From: Shimia_B sp038528385
GTDB taxonomy: Bacteria > Pseudomonadota > Alphaproteobacteria > Rhodobacterales > Rhodobacteraceae
Assembly (NCBI GenBank): GCA_038528385.1
Contig: JBCBET010000010.1
Location: 1 to 64,000 of the forward strand
Length of the DNA: 64,000 nucleotides
Reading direction: 5' to 3'
Below the pieces are notes generated by a model. That model did not search any database, was not told where the DNA came from, and was given only the letters and a program-made list of their open reading frames with translations. Both the position numbers and the translations under genes were made by a program. This document shows positions 1 through 8,943 of the stretch, piece after piece. The first letter of the stretch is position 1. The number at the start of each line of letters is the position of its first letter.

Positions 1-497
1 AACCCTCTCTTATCAAATCGACCTAAACTGTCCCATTGGTGCTGACGTCAGACAGTCGTCAAAATGCGACCAGGAGCGATAACCCGTCCGGCCCAAAGCT
101 GACACCTGGCCATGTCCACTGTCGCTGCAGTCGCTGCAGTCGCTGCGAGCATTGCCGACATTCGCCGCGAAAGCGAAGCGAGACGGGGTTGAATCTAAAG
201 TCTGCATACAAAGAGACATGTCGTTATACCCGTCTCAATGGGAGCTGTCAGTGGATTGCAACAATTGAATTCCGCGAGTTTAGCCGAAAACGGTCTTTCG
301 CGAGGAGTGCAAGACCTCTGTTGCGTCACGAGAGTTTCGGACCTTTTTGCCAGTTGTGTTAACCAGGCTGCTCAAGCTCGGCCGTACCCGAATGCGAATT
401 GTGGGCTGGAAAGGATCGAGAAAACCTTGAGCCTCGTCCTTTAGCCGTGGGAATGTGCGCACAGTGCGCGCAGCGCCCCAAACGCGTCGAAGTACCA
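1..497. other. gene-free stretch with a short tandem repeat
   Basis: No convincing gene is visible. Open frames here are short and compositionally odd (Cys/Arg/Ser-rich). At 121-147 a 9-bp unit, gtcgctgca, occurs three times in tandem (the last copy ends in g). No clear hairpin with a T-run follows the gspD stop codon on the minus strand. The tract may be a dispersed noncoding element or a decayed gene, but nothing in it can be named. Confidence 0.5.
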
Positions 498-2432
498 TCA
501 ATAGAGGCCTTCGATCTCCAGCGGCAGTTTCCGCACTTTCTGCTCTCGAAGAAGGGACCGCGCCTCTGGCGCCTGTTCAGCGCGCCGAAGGCGATTGAAG
601 CGTTGCTCTGAAGCGGCGCGCATGTCACTTGCGTTGCGCATGATCGTCGGGCGCAGGAAGACGAAAAGGGTACGCTTCGTACCGGTATTGCTGCGAGAAC
701 GGAAGAGGTTGCCCACGACCGGAACGTCGCCCAGTACCGGCACCTTTTGCTCGGAATTGAGCCTGTCGTCGGTGATGAGCCCGCCGAGCACAACCGTGCC
801 GCCATCATCGGCGAGAACGATGGTATTGATGACCCGGCGGTTGGTGATGATGTCGGCGGCGCCTGCAACGGCGGTGTTGGAGAGGGAGGAAACCTCCTGC
901 GCGATTTCCAGCTCCACGACGCCGCCCGCAGTGATGCGCGGGCGGACATCCATGGTGATGCCCACGTCTTCGCGCTCGATCACTTCGGTGACATTGCCGC
1001 CATCGGACGTCAGCGTGCCAGTGCGGAACGGCACGTTTTGGCCCACAACGATGGTGGCGGCCTCATTGTCGAGGGTCGTGACACTGGGCGTCGACAGCAG
1101 GTTCGCGCTCGTCGATTGCGCTAGGGCCTGGATGAGGATGCCGAAATCGCCCTCCGAGGCCAAGCCGATGGACAGACCCGTCGACAAGGCCGCCGCATTC
1201 GCCTCGCCCAGGGCAAGGAGGATGGATTGCACCGAAGGCCCGCCATTTGAGAACGAGGTAGCCGAGAGGTTGGAGGGCGGCGTGGCGGCGCCGAAACCCA
1301 GCTGGACGCCGAGGCGCTCCGCGGCATCGCCGGACACCTCGACGATGGCGGCCTCGATCATGACCTGTGGGCGCCGTACATCGAGCGCCTTTACGAGCTG
1401 ACCGACTTCGCCCAACTGCCGCTGCGTGCCGCGGGCGATGATTGAATTCGTCTGCGCCGAGGCCTGGATCGACACTTCCGGGATGTTGGTGCTGCGATCG
1501 GTTTCCTGGAACCGGGGGGAGACGTCTTCGCCCTCCGCGCCGACGCTCTCCGCCACCGGGTTCGTCAGATCCACTGCGCCCGTCAGGGTGCCGCGGACGA
1601 TCTCGGCGACGGTCTCGGCATTGGCGAACTGGAGATTGAAGATCGTGGTGCTGAGCGTCTCGGCAGGCGTGCGGGGCGGGGCGATGTCCATTGATTGCGC
1701 GAGGCTGCGGATTTCCTCGATGTCGCGCTGGTTGCCCCGCACGAGAAGGACGTTGGAGCCCGGATCGACAGAAAGCCGCGCACCCGTGCCGCCCGCACCC
1801 AGCACCTCGGCGATCGCGTTGGCCACCGTGCCGGCATCCGCAAAGGCGAAGCGGATGACCTCGGACCGGTCGGAGCGATCTTCGTCAAATGTGCGCGCGA
1901 TCTCGACGATACGTTCGACGTTTTCAAGCGTGTCGCTGACAACGATGGCATTGGGATCGCTCAGGGCCTCGAGATAGCCCGCCTCGTCCACCAGTGGGCG
2001 CAGCACGCGCACGGCCTCCTCGGACGGAAGGCGATTGAGGCGCACGAGGCGCGTCACCACGTCCTGGCTGCCTGGCACGTCTCCATCGCTTGCACTTCGG
2101 GTCCGCGCCTCGCCTTCGGGAACGACCTGCCAGACGACACCGCTTTCGACTGCAACGAAACCGCGCACCCGCAGAATCGATTGAAAGAGCGCCCAGACAC
2201 CGGCTTCGTCCAGCGGTTCGGCGGAAACGACCGTAACCTCACCTGTGAGCCCGGGGTCGAGAACCAACGTCCTGCCCGTGATCTCGGAGACCTGTTCTGC
2301 GAGGATGCCGACATCTGAGGACCGCAAGTTGATGACAAAGGTGTCGCCCCGCTGCTGCGCCATAGCGGGCACGGCGGCGCCAATGGTCACCGATAGCACG
2401 ACGGCACGGCCTAGGCGTGACAGCAACTTCAT
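498..2432 (-). CDS. gspD: type II secretion system secretin GspD
   Basis: 644-residue outer-membrane secretin, the multimeric channel through which the T2SS exports folded proteins. Residues 1-25 form a Sec signal peptide ending AMA-QQ. Periplasmic N0 to N3 domains follow (about 30-380), then the secretin core (about 400-590). The C-terminal core carries the canonical motif VPVLGDVPVVGNLFRS at about 564 and TLFVFLRPTIM just after. A charged tail of about 45 residues ends the protein. Last gene of a minus-strand operon gspG-H-I-C-D; its ATG overlaps the gspC stop by 4 nt, so it is probably translationally coupled. A pilotin is not obvious in the operon. Confidence 0.95.
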   Translation of the reverse strand: MKLLSRLGRAVVLSVTIGAAVPAMAQQRGDTFVINLRSSDVGILAEQVSEITGRTLVLDPGLTGEVTVVSAEPLDEAGVWALFQSILRVRGFVAVESGVVWQVVPEGEARTRSASDGDVPGSQDVVTRLVRLNRLPSEEAVRVLRPLVDEAGYLEALSDPNAIVVSDTLENVERIVEIARTFDEDRSDRSEVIRFAFADAGTVANAIAEVLGAGGTGARLSVDPGSNVLLVRGNQRDIEEIRSLAQSMDIAPPRTPAETLSTTIFNLQFANAETVAEIVRGTLTGAVDLTNPVAESVGAEGEDVSPRFQETDRSTNIPEVSIQASAQTNSIIARGTQRQLGEVGQLVKALDVRRPQVMIEAAIVEVSGDAAERLGVQLGFGAATPPSNLSATSFSNGGPSVQSILLALGEANAAALSTGLSIGLASEGDFGILIQALAQSTSANLLSTPSVTTLDNEAATIVVGQNVPFRTGTLTSDGGNVTEVIEREDVGITMDVRPRITAGGVVELEIAQEVSSLSNTAVAGAADIITNRRVINTIVLADDGGTVVLGGLITDDRLNSEQKVPVLGDVPVVGNLFRSRSNTGTKRTLFVFLRPTIMRNASDMRAASEQRFNRLRRAEQAPEARSLLREQKVRKLPLEIEGLY

Positions 2433-3286
2433 CTCAGGGGAAAGCTCATGGTGATCGTCTGCCCGTCTCTTATGACCTCGAGGCGCGCTACGCCTGAGGC
2501 CGCGATGTCACCATAGCGGCGGCGATCTTCTTCCATGTCGCCGACAGCTTGACCATTGACGCTGGCCACCCTGTCGCCGGGCTTCAGCCCGGCGAGGCGC
2601 ACGCCGATGTCGTGCTCTTCGTTGATAATGTAACCATTTTCGGTCGCCGTCAGTCCAATTTGATCAAGAACCTGCTTTGGATTACGAATGACTCTTTCAC
2701 GCCACAGGTCGATATAATCTTCTGTCGTCTCCGGGATGATTTCCTCGGCCTCGGGCCGCGGCGTGGCCGGTCGGATCAAGCTTCGAAGGCGGTCGAAGGG
2801 ATCGGGCGGTGCGTCCTCGGCGGCGAGGCCCGCACTTTTAGGGCCAGCCTCACGGTTGGGAAAGGACAGCACCTCGACCGTGCCACCGACCTCAAGAAGA
2901 ACGTAATCCTCGAAGATTTCCGTCAGCCTGACACCGTCGCGCACACTGGCGCCAACCGTGTAGCTTTGCGTTGCCCCTTGTGAAGCGATGAAGGCCAGAG
3001 AGTCTACGCCAGCCAGGACCACCCCTCGGAGCGACAGATCGAGGCGCGTTTCTTCGGTGACCGAACCTGCCACTCGGGTCGGGGCAGCAGGTGAACCGAA
3101 AGGCGCAAGCGCCGCCACAGCCGTCAGATCGGGGGGCGGGGCCGCTACCGGGGCCTCGCGCTGGCGGGGGAGTTCGCGGGCACCGATTGCACTTTCCCCC
3201 GCCAGATGCCAGGCCACTGGTCCTGCTGCGAGGGCCAGCGAGGCAAGGACTACAGCCGCAAGAAGAAAGCCGAGCGCGATTTTCAT
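2429..3286 (-). CDS. gspC: T2SS inner-membrane protein GspC
   Basis: 285 residues from the ATG at 3286, which overlaps the gspI stop by 4 nt. The frame stays open further upstream, but that part is the shadow of gspI. One N-terminal membrane anchor (about 5-25) is followed by a Pro/Ala-rich linker and then the homology region that contacts the secretin (about 85-150). A C-terminal PDZ-like domain holds the segment LAGLKPGDRVASVNGQAVG. GspC links the inner-membrane platform to GspD and helps select substrates. Position between gspI and gspD and the 4-nt overlaps support the call. Confidence 0.88.
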   Translation of the reverse strand: MKIALGFLLAAVVLASLALAAGPVAWHLAGESAIGARELPRQREAPVAAPPPDLTAVAALAPFGSPAAPTRVAGSVTEETRLDLSLRGVVLAGVDSLAFIASQGATQSYTVGASVRDGVRLTEIFEDYVLLEVGGTVEVLSFPNREAGPKSAGLAAEDAPPDPFDRLRSLIRPATPRPEAEEIIPETTEDYIDLWRERVIRNPKQVLDQIGLTATENGYIINEEHDIGVRLAGLKPGDRVASVNGQAVGDMEEDRRRYGDIAASGVARLEVIRDGQTITMSFPLR

Positions 3287-3654
3287 GGCATCTCTCCGCC
3301 CCGATCGAGAAAGCCGGTCAATCGGAAGAGCACCACATCGTCCGCCGCGCGCGCCACCGCGATATCGGCGCGCCATAGATGAGGATCCCTCGTCCCGCTT
3401 TCCCGCGTCGTCACGCGCCAGTCTTGTCCGCGCATCGCGGTACGGTCGCTCGGCTCCTCTCCCAGACGCAGCCCGGCGAGGTGATTTTCCGCGACCCATC
3501 GCGCCACGGTGCGATCTTCGAGTCCGCCGACCCGTGCCGCATGGGCCTGAGCAGACAGAAGCAGGGACATCGCGCCCACGCCAAGGATCACGAGCGCCAC
3601 AAGAACCTCGATCAGCGTGAAACCGCCCTCGTGGGATCGCCGCGGCGTGATCAT
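3283..3654 (-). CDS. gspI: T2SS minor pseudopilin GspI
   Basis: 123 residues. The prepilin cleavage site reads GGFTLIEVLVALVILGVGAMS: a short leader with basic residues, then G|FTLIE with the conserved Glu at +5 and a hydrophobic helix. The short periplasmic part and position between gspH and gspC fit GspI, a member of the pseudopilus tip complex with GspJ and GspK. Processing would need the prepilin peptidase at 14181-14678. Overlaps gspH and gspC by 4 nt each. Confidence 0.9.
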   Translation of the reverse strand: MITPRRSHEGGFTLIEVLVALVILGVGAMSLLLSAQAHAARVGGLEDRTVARWVAENHLAGLRLGEEPSDRTAMRGQDWRVTTRESGTRDPHLWRADIAVARAADDVVLFRLTGFLDRGGEMP

Positions 3655-4115
3655 GTCCCCGCCTCGCGCAAGCTAAAGCCGTCAAAGATAAGCATTCGCC
3701 GCGCTTCGCGGCTGGCCAGCGTCAGGCCAAGCGGGCCATCCGCATTCACGAGGCCCGGGCGGATGATGTAGTGACGCTGCGTGGCGAGCCCTGCGAAGGT
3801 CACGCCGCGCGCAAGATCGTGGGATTGCCCCAGCACGGCAAACGCATGCGGTATCCAATCCGACCCGTCGAATTCAAGGAATTGGTAGCTCGTTTCCGTC
3901 CAGGTGAAGGCACTTGGCTCCCCTCTCACGAGGACGCGGTCGGCGGCCTGTTCGAAGCGCGCACTCAACAGCCGGATTTCACGGTCAATGGACGCGCTTC
4001 CATCGCCGGACCTGACGCTCAGCCCGATGGACGCGGTCACCACGCCCAAGATGACGAGAACGACAAGTAGCTCGATGAGGGTGACACCTGCCTGGCGTTG
4101 TCTGCAGGCGGTCAC
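3651..4115 (-). CDS. gspH: T2SS minor pseudopilin GspH
   Basis: 154 residues. The type IV prepilin-like N-terminus reads QAGVTLIELLVVLVILG, with cleavage expected after the Gly and Glu at +5. A periplasmic beta-rich domain follows (for example FTWTETSYQFLEF). GspH sits between the major pseudopilin and the tip trimer in the pseudopilus. The gene follows gspG with a 4-nt overlap and precedes gspI with another. Assignment to GspH rather than another minor pseudopilin rests on length, operon order and the extended domain. Confidence 0.88.
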   Translation of the reverse strand: MTACRQRQAGVTLIELLVVLVILGVVTASIGLSVRSGDGSASIDREIRLLSARFEQAADRVLVRGEPSAFTWTETSYQFLEFDGSDWIPHAFAVLGQSHDLARGVTFAGLATQRHYIIRPGLVNADGPLGLTLASREARRMLIFDGFSLREAGT

Positions 4116-4606
4116 TGGGCGTAATCCGCGATATCCGCCCTCACACCATCGCCGCCCGGCTGACCGTCCGCTCCAAGCGAGATCAAGTCGTAGGCCCCGC
4201 TCTCGCCCGGAGACCGGTAGATGTAGGGGTTGCCCCAGGGATCGACGGGCAACGCGGCGAGGTAGCCATCCTCCACCCAGTTTTGCGGCGCGGGCGGTGA
4301 GGTCGGACGCGCCACGAGCGCCTCGAGGCCCTGGCTCGTGGTCGGGTAGGTGCGATTGTCGAGGCGGTAGATTTCCAGCGCGCTGGCGATGGAGCGGATA
4401 TCGCTTTGGGCCACCGTGACACGCGCCTCGTCGGGCCGCCCGATCACGTTGGGCACGATCATCGCGGCCACGACCCCGATGATGACGAGGACCACGATCA
4501 TCTCGATCAGCGTGACCCCGGCCTCTGCTCCACGGGGGGGCGCGGGCCGCCTCCTCGACGCGGCACCGTTTCGTGAGGGGTCTTCTTTTCTGACGGTGTG
4601 TGCCAC
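4112..4606 (-). CDS. gspG: T2SS major pseudopilin GspG
   Basis: 164 residues from a GTG at 4606. I prefer this start to the ATG at 4675 because a GGAG lies 5 nt upstream and because it leaves a regulatory spacer before gspL. The leader is long and basic (about 28 residues), then comes AGVTLIEMIVVLVIIG with Glu +5. The C-terminal half has the GspG hallmarks: YRLDNRTYPTTSQGLEALV, the WGNPYIY segment, and an acidic calcium-loop-like end (SLGADGQPGGDG). GspG forms the pseudopilus shaft. First gene of the minus-strand gsp operon. Confidence 0.92.
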   Translation of the reverse strand: MAHTVRKEDPSRNGAASRRRPAPPRGAEAGVTLIEMIVVLVIIGVVAAMIVPNVIGRPDEARVTVAQSDIRSIASALEIYRLDNRTYPTTSQGLEALVARPTSPPAPQNWVEDGYLAALPVDPWGNPYIYRSPGESGAYDLISLGADGQPGGDGVRADIADYAQ

Positions 4607-4686
4607 ACTCGCTCCACGCGTTGAAACTATCCAGGGTTCGATATCGTACCTACAGGCGAGATAAGTGTCATGCAACGGAAATTATC
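4607..4686. promoter_or_regulatory. divergent gspG/gspL promoter region
   Basis: This 80-bp spacer separates the outward-pointing gspG and gspL operons, so promoters for both should lie in it or just inside the 5' ends. It contains a perfect 8-bp palindrome CGATATCG at 4639-4646 and a TTGAAA at 4621-4626 that could serve as a -35 element; no strong -10 follows. No known regulator site is recognised. The assignment rests on gene geometry. Confidence 0.35.
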
Positions 4687-5829
4687 GTGACAGATCAAGG
4701 GGTAAGAGCCTCCCACGACGCGCCTGGCGCGCCGAGGCCTGCTGCGCAGGAGCAAGATGCGCGTCCCTTGTTTTCCGATTCCACCGAAGCACTTGGCGCG
4801 CAGTTGCGGGCCCACGCCCCTGCCGGGGCGACGAGTTTGGCTGCAGGGCATGTGTCCCTTTTTGAGGTCTCCCTGCCCGTGCGAGGCCGTCGGGCGCGGC
4901 AGGCGGCTCTCGCCTTCGCGGTCGAGGACAAGATCGCACAGCCGGTAGACCGCGCCCATGTGGCGCTGTGTCGGGACGGGTCCAAACCCGGCACTGTCTT
5001 GGCGGCGGTGGTGGACCGCGATGTCATGGCCAGGCATCTGGACGCAGCGGAGGACGGCCCAGTCCTGCCGGAAACCTTCGCCTTGCCGACACCCTCCGTG
5101 AACAACTGGACGGTTTACCACGACGGAGAGCGCGCCGTCGTCCGGACGCCGGACGGGGGCGGTTTTGCCACCGCGTCGGCCAGCGTTTCTGTCCTCTGGC
5201 AACTGGCAGGGCGACCCGCGCTCACTGTCAGCGGCACCCCGCTTCCTGCTGCCCTTCCTGCGTCGCAGACCACGGCTCTGCCGACCCCTGACCCCGCGGA
5301 TATGGCAGTCGACCTGCGCCAAGGCAATTTCGCGCCAGCCTCCTCGGACTGGCGCCCGGTGATCACACGGGCGGCGGCGCTGATCGGCGTAGGCGCGCTA
5401 GGCCATCTGGCGCTCGCAGGGGCGGATACTTGGGCGCTTGGACGCATCGCCGAGAAGGAGAGGACCGCGGCGGAGATCGCCCTTGCTGACGTCCAACCGG
5501 GTATGCGCCTCCCTGATGATCCGGCCCCTGTCCTCGCCCAGCTAACAGCGCGCCCTGCCGAAACGCTGCGTCAAGGAGCCTTCCTGCCGCTTCTGAGTGG
5601 CGTCTCGGAGGTGTTGCTCACCGAGGGCACCGCTTTCAGCTGGCGCAGGCTCTCCTTCGCGGCAGACAATGCGCAGATAGCGGTCTTGATGGAAGCGCCC
5701 AACCTCAAGGCTCTGCAAGACGCGGAAGCGGCCCTGCGCGGCGCGGGCTTTACCGTCGACAGCGGGGCAGCCACGGCGCGGGACGGCGGCGCGGAGGCGG
5801 AGTTCCGCATTTCAGGGGGCGGCTCATGA
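4687..5829 (+). CDS. gspL: T2SS inner-membrane platform protein GspL
   Basis: 380 residues from GTG 4687 (GGAA 7 nt upstream). The frame is open back to 4600, but that would overlap the gspG start. The N-terminal actin-like cytoplasmic part contains LFEVSLPVRGRRARQAALAF. A single membrane helix lies near VITRAAALIGVGALGHLALAG, and a periplasmic ferredoxin-like domain follows. GspL recruits the GspE ATPase to the inner membrane and pairs with GspM. The stop overlaps gspM by 4 nt. Similarity in this family is low, so the name relies partly on position and domain plan. Confidence 0.85.
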   Translation: MTDQGVRASHDAPGAPRPAAQEQDARPLFSDSTEALGAQLRAHAPAGATSLAAGHVSLFEVSLPVRGRRARQAALAFAVEDKIAQPVDRAHVALCRDGSKPGTVLAAVVDRDVMARHLDAAEDGPVLPETFALPTPSVNNWTVYHDGERAVVRTPDGGGFATASASVSVLWQLAGRPALTVSGTPLPAALPASQTTALPTPDPADMAVDLRQGNFAPASSDWRPVITRAAALIGVGALGHLALAGADTWALGRIAEKERTAAEIALADVQPGMRLPDDPAPVLAQLTARPAETLRQGAFLPLLSGVSEVLLTEGTAFSWRRLSFAADNAQIAVLMEAPNLKALQDAEAALRGAGFTVDSGAATARDGGAEAEFRISGGGS

Positions 5830-6281
5830 GCCTTTTTGCTTCCCTCAACCCTCGCGAACGCCTTCTCGTGCTCGTCGTCCTCCCGGCGGTGGCGCTTGTC
5901 GCGCTCTACCAGTTCGCGTGGCTGCCCTTGCAGGAAGAGCGCGCCGCGCGGGCGGAGCAGATCGCAGGCTTTCGCACTGTGGCCTATGCCGCGCGTCGGT
6001 CCGAGACCACACCGAGCGCCGTGGCGCGCCCTGCCGATCCGCGGCCCATGGCCGCACGCGTCACCGCCACGGCGCAAGCGGCCGGACTGCCCCTGCGCCG
6101 GCTTGAACCCGAAGGCCGGCGCATCCGCGTGACCGCGGACGAGATCGATTTCACCACTCTCATCGCTTGGATCGCTGAGCTTGAGACGACGGCTCGCCTC
6201 GCCCTCGTGAGCCTCGAGGTTGATCGCCGGGCGGCGCCCGGTATTGTCTCAGCACGCCTGATCCTGGAGGAGGGCGCATGA
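5826..6281 (+). CDS. gspM: T2SS inner-membrane protein GspM
   Basis: 151 residues. A short cytoplasmic N-terminus with NPRERLLVLVV leads into one membrane helix (about 13-32). A coiled-coil-prone stretch LQEERAARAEQIAGF and a small periplasmic ferredoxin-like domain follow. This is the normal size and plan of GspM, the partner of GspL in the inner-membrane platform. It overlaps gspL and gspE by 4 nt on each side, consistent with coupled translation. Confidence 0.85.
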   Translation: MSLFASLNPRERLLVLVVLPAVALVALYQFAWLPLQEERAARAEQIAGFRTVAYAARRSETTPSAVARPADPRPMAARVTATAQAAGLPLRRLEPEGRRIRVTADEIDFTTLIAWIAELETTARLALVSLEVDRRAAPGIVSARLILEEGA

Positions 6282-7750
6282 CCACCCTGCCCCGCCTGAC
6301 TTATGCGTTTGCCAAGTCCAACGGTGTGCTGTTGACGGGCGCCGAAGATGCCCCCGTTTGCCGCATGAAGCGGGGGGCGACGCTCGCCGCGATGATGGAG
6401 GCGCAGCGCATCGCTGCTCGTCCCGTCACGTTCGAGGAAGCTACCGGTGACGCGTTCGAAGCGGAACTCGGCCGCGTCTATCGCGATAGCGCCTCAGAGG
6501 CCGCGGAGGCCGCGGCAGGTGGTGACCTTGAAACACTGGCAGACACGGCTGCCGCCGTGGATGACCTGCTGGACCAGAACGACGACGCTCCCGTGGTCCG
6601 CCTCATAAATGCGATCCTCCTGGAGGCGGTGAAGGAAGGGGCCTCCGACATCCATATCGAAACCGAGGAGCGCCGCCTCGTGGTGCGCTTCCGCGTGGAC
6701 GGGGTGCTGCGCGAGGTGATCGAACCGCGCCGCGCGCTCGCCACGCTGCTGGTGAGCCGAATCAAGGTCATGGGCAAGCTCGACATAGCAGAGAAGCGCC
6801 AGCCGCAGGACGGGCGCGTCTCCTTGCGCGTGGGCGGTTATGACCTCGACGTCCGCGTCTCCACGATCCCCTCGCAGTTCGGAGAGCGCGTCGTCATGCG
6901 CCTTCTCGACCGCGGCCAGACGCTGCGCGGGCTGGGTGAACTCGGTCTAAGTGACATGGATCGCGCGCGCCTTGAACGTATCCTTGCAAGGCCGGACGGG
7001 CTTCTCCTGGTGACCGGGCCCACCGGCTCCGGCAAGACGACATCGCTTTACGCTGCGCTGGCTAAGCTGAACGACCGGGCGCGCAACATCATGACAATCG
7101 AGGACCCGATCGAGTACTCGATGGACGGTGTCGGCCAGATGCAGGTCAACGCGCAGACGGACCTGACCTTTGCCAAGGGCCTGCGCGCGATCCTGCGCCA
7201 GGACCCTGATGTCATCATGGTGGGCGAGATCCGCGACCGCGAGACCGCGCAGATCGCCATCGAATGCGGCATGACGGGGCACCTCGTCCTGTCCACGTTG
7301 CACACGAACACCGCCATCGGCGCCGTCTCACGGCTGGTGGAGATGGGGGTCGAACGGTTCCTGCTCGCGCCGATGCTGCGCGGGCTCGTCGCGCAGCGGC
7401 TGGTGCGGCGGGTCTGCCCGGATTGCGCTGGTCCCCACGAAATCACCGAAAGCGAAGCGGCAAGCCTGATGGGCGCGGTGCGCCCGGGAGAGGTCGTGCG
7501 CCGTGGAACGGGCTGTGACGCGTGCCACGGGCAAGGCTATCGCGGACGCCTGCCGCTCTACGAGATCATCGAGGTGTTGGCAGACGTCGAGCGGGCGATC
7601 CACGAAGGTGCCTCGGAGGCAGAGCTGACCCGCGTCGTGCGCGCCGCCTCCCCCGGCATCCTCGACGACGCGGTGGCCAAGCTTCGCGCGGGGCTGACGA
7701 CGGTTGAAGAAGTGGCCCGCGTCGTCCATGACGACATGACACCGCTCTGA
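6278..7750 (+). CDS. gspE: T2SS traffic ATPase GspE
   Basis: 490-residue cytoplasmic secretion ATPase that powers pseudopilus assembly. An N-terminal domain of about 100 residues precedes the catalytic core. Walker A GPTGSGKTTS lies near 247, the Asp box and Walker B region is RQDPDVIMVGEIRD, and the His box is GHLVLSTLHTN. A zinc-binding tetracysteine (CPDC near 378 and CDAC near 413) distinguishes GspE/PilB from retraction ATPases. The residue EGASDIHIE in the N2 domain is also typical. It overlaps gspM by 4 nt, and its TGA shares a base with the gspF ATG (TGATG). Confidence 0.97.
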   Translation: MTTLPRLTYAFAKSNGVLLTGAEDAPVCRMKRGATLAAMMEAQRIAARPVTFEEATGDAFEAELGRVYRDSASEAAEAAAGGDLETLADTAAAVDDLLDQNDDAPVVRLINAILLEAVKEGASDIHIETEERRLVVRFRVDGVLREVIEPRRALATLLVSRIKVMGKLDIAEKRQPQDGRVSLRVGGYDLDVRVSTIPSQFGERVVMRLLDRGQTLRGLGELGLSDMDRARLERILARPDGLLLVTGPTGSGKTTSLYAALAKLNDRARNIMTIEDPIEYSMDGVGQMQVNAQTDLTFAKGLRAILRQDPDVIMVGEIRDRETAQIAIECGMTGHLVLSTLHTNTAIGAVSRLVEMGVERFLLAPMLRGLVAQRLVRRVCPDCAGPHEITESEAASLMGAVRPGEVVRRGTGCDACHGQGYRGRLPLYEIIEVLADVERAIHEGASEAELTRVVRAASPGILDDAVAKLRAGLTTVEEVARVVHDDMTPL

Positions 7751-8943
7751 TGGCGGCCTTCGCCTACAAGGCCGTCGACAAGCAAGGCAGCAACTCCACG
7801 GGCGTCATCGAAGCGGCCAGCGCCGCCACCGCCCGGGCCGACCTGCGCGCCCGCGGCCTCTTGCCCCTGTCGGTGGAAGCCACGCGCGGCGGCCCCCGCC
7901 GGTCCGGGCAGATCCCGCGGAATGCCCTGGTCCTGATCACCCGCCAGCTCGCCACGCTTGTCGGTGCGGGCGTGCGGATCGAAGACGCCTTGCGTACGGT
8001 GTCCGAGGAAGCCGAGACCCCAAAGGTCGCGGCCCTCGTGCTCACCTTGCGCGCCGCCGTCACCGAGGGCCAGAGCTTTGCCGAGGCGCTCGAGGCGCAC
8101 GAGGCTACCTTCGACGGCTATTACAGGGCGTCCGTCCGGGCGGGCGAAGCCTCCGGGCGTTTGGGCGAGGTCCTCGACAAGCTTGCCGATTTCACGGAGG
8201 CCCGCGCGAAGAACCGCCAAAAGGTGCAATTCGCAATGCTTTATCCCGCGCTGCTGGCCCTCGTGTCCATCGGGGTCGTCATTGCGCTTCTAGTCTTTGT
8301 CGTGCCCGACATCGTGCGCGCCTTCGAGACCCGCGGCGCGGAGTTGCCGCTTCTGACCCGCGCGCTGATCGCGGCCAGTGACTGGATAGCGGTCTTTGGC
8401 CCCTATGCCCTGGGCGGCATCGTGCTTGCGGCCCTGGGCGTCAGTCTGGCCATGAAACGGGAGGCCGTGCGCCGACCCGTCCATCGCTTGCTGGCAGACC
8501 GGCGCCCGTTCCGGGGCCTGACCCGTCGCATCAACGCCACGCAATTCGCAGGCACGCTGGCCACGCTCATCGTCAGCCGTGTGCCCTTGGTTGAGGCGCT
8601 GCGCGCGGCGTCGTCCAGTATCTCCAACCTCCACATGCGCGCGGCAGCCCAGGACGTTGCCCGGAAGGTGGAGGAAGGCGCTGCGCTCTCGGCCTCCATG
8701 CGTGAAGCCCGCATCTTTCCGCCCCTGCTCGTGGCCGTGGTGGCCAGTGGCGAGCAGGGCGGCACCCTCGGCGTGAGCCTCGCGCGCGCCGCCGACGATC
8801 AGGCGCGCGACCTTGATGCGCTCGTGTCGGCCATCGTGGCGCTGGTGGAGCCTGCAGTGCTACTCGTCATGGGCCTCGTCGTGCTCCTGCTCGTGATGGC
8901 CATCCTTTTGCCGATCACCAACCTGAACACGCTCGCCATCTGA
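7750..8943 (+). CDS. gspF: T2SS polytopic platform protein GspF
   Basis: 397 residues with the usual duplicated T2SSF domain. The N-terminal signature is MAAFAYKAVDKQGSNSTGVIEA; the first cytoplasmic domain is about 60-180. Membrane helices lie near 165-190, 215-235 and 365-390, the last in LVVLLLVMAILLPI. GspF is the rotor-like core of the inner-membrane platform. Last gene of the gspL-M-E-F operon. Its TGA directly abuts the gspN stop on the opposite strand, with no spacer for a separate terminator. Confidence 0.95.
   Translation: MAAFAYKAVDKQGSNSTGVIEAASAATARADLRARGLLPLSVEATRGGPRRSGQIPRNALVLITRQLATLVGAGVRIEDALRTVSEEAETPKVAALVLTLRAAVTEGQSFAEALEAHEATFDGYYRASVRAGEASGRLGEVLDKLADFTEARAKNRQKVQFAMLYPALLALVSIGVVIALLVFVVPDIVRAFETRGAELPLLTRALIAASDWIAVFGPYALGGIVLAALGVSLAMKREAVRRPVHRLLADRRPFRGLTRRINATQFAGTLATLIVSRVPLVEALRAASSSISNLHMRAAAQDVARKVEEGAALSASMREARIFPPLLVAVVASGEQGGTLGVSLARAADDQARDLDALVSAIVALVEPAVLLVMGLVVLLLVMAILLPITNLNTLAI

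Noticed and set aside
36..362. Cys-rich 108-codon open frame at the left edge
   Set aside because: Its Cys/Arg pattern comes from translating the gtcgctgca tandem repeat and there is no ribosome site.
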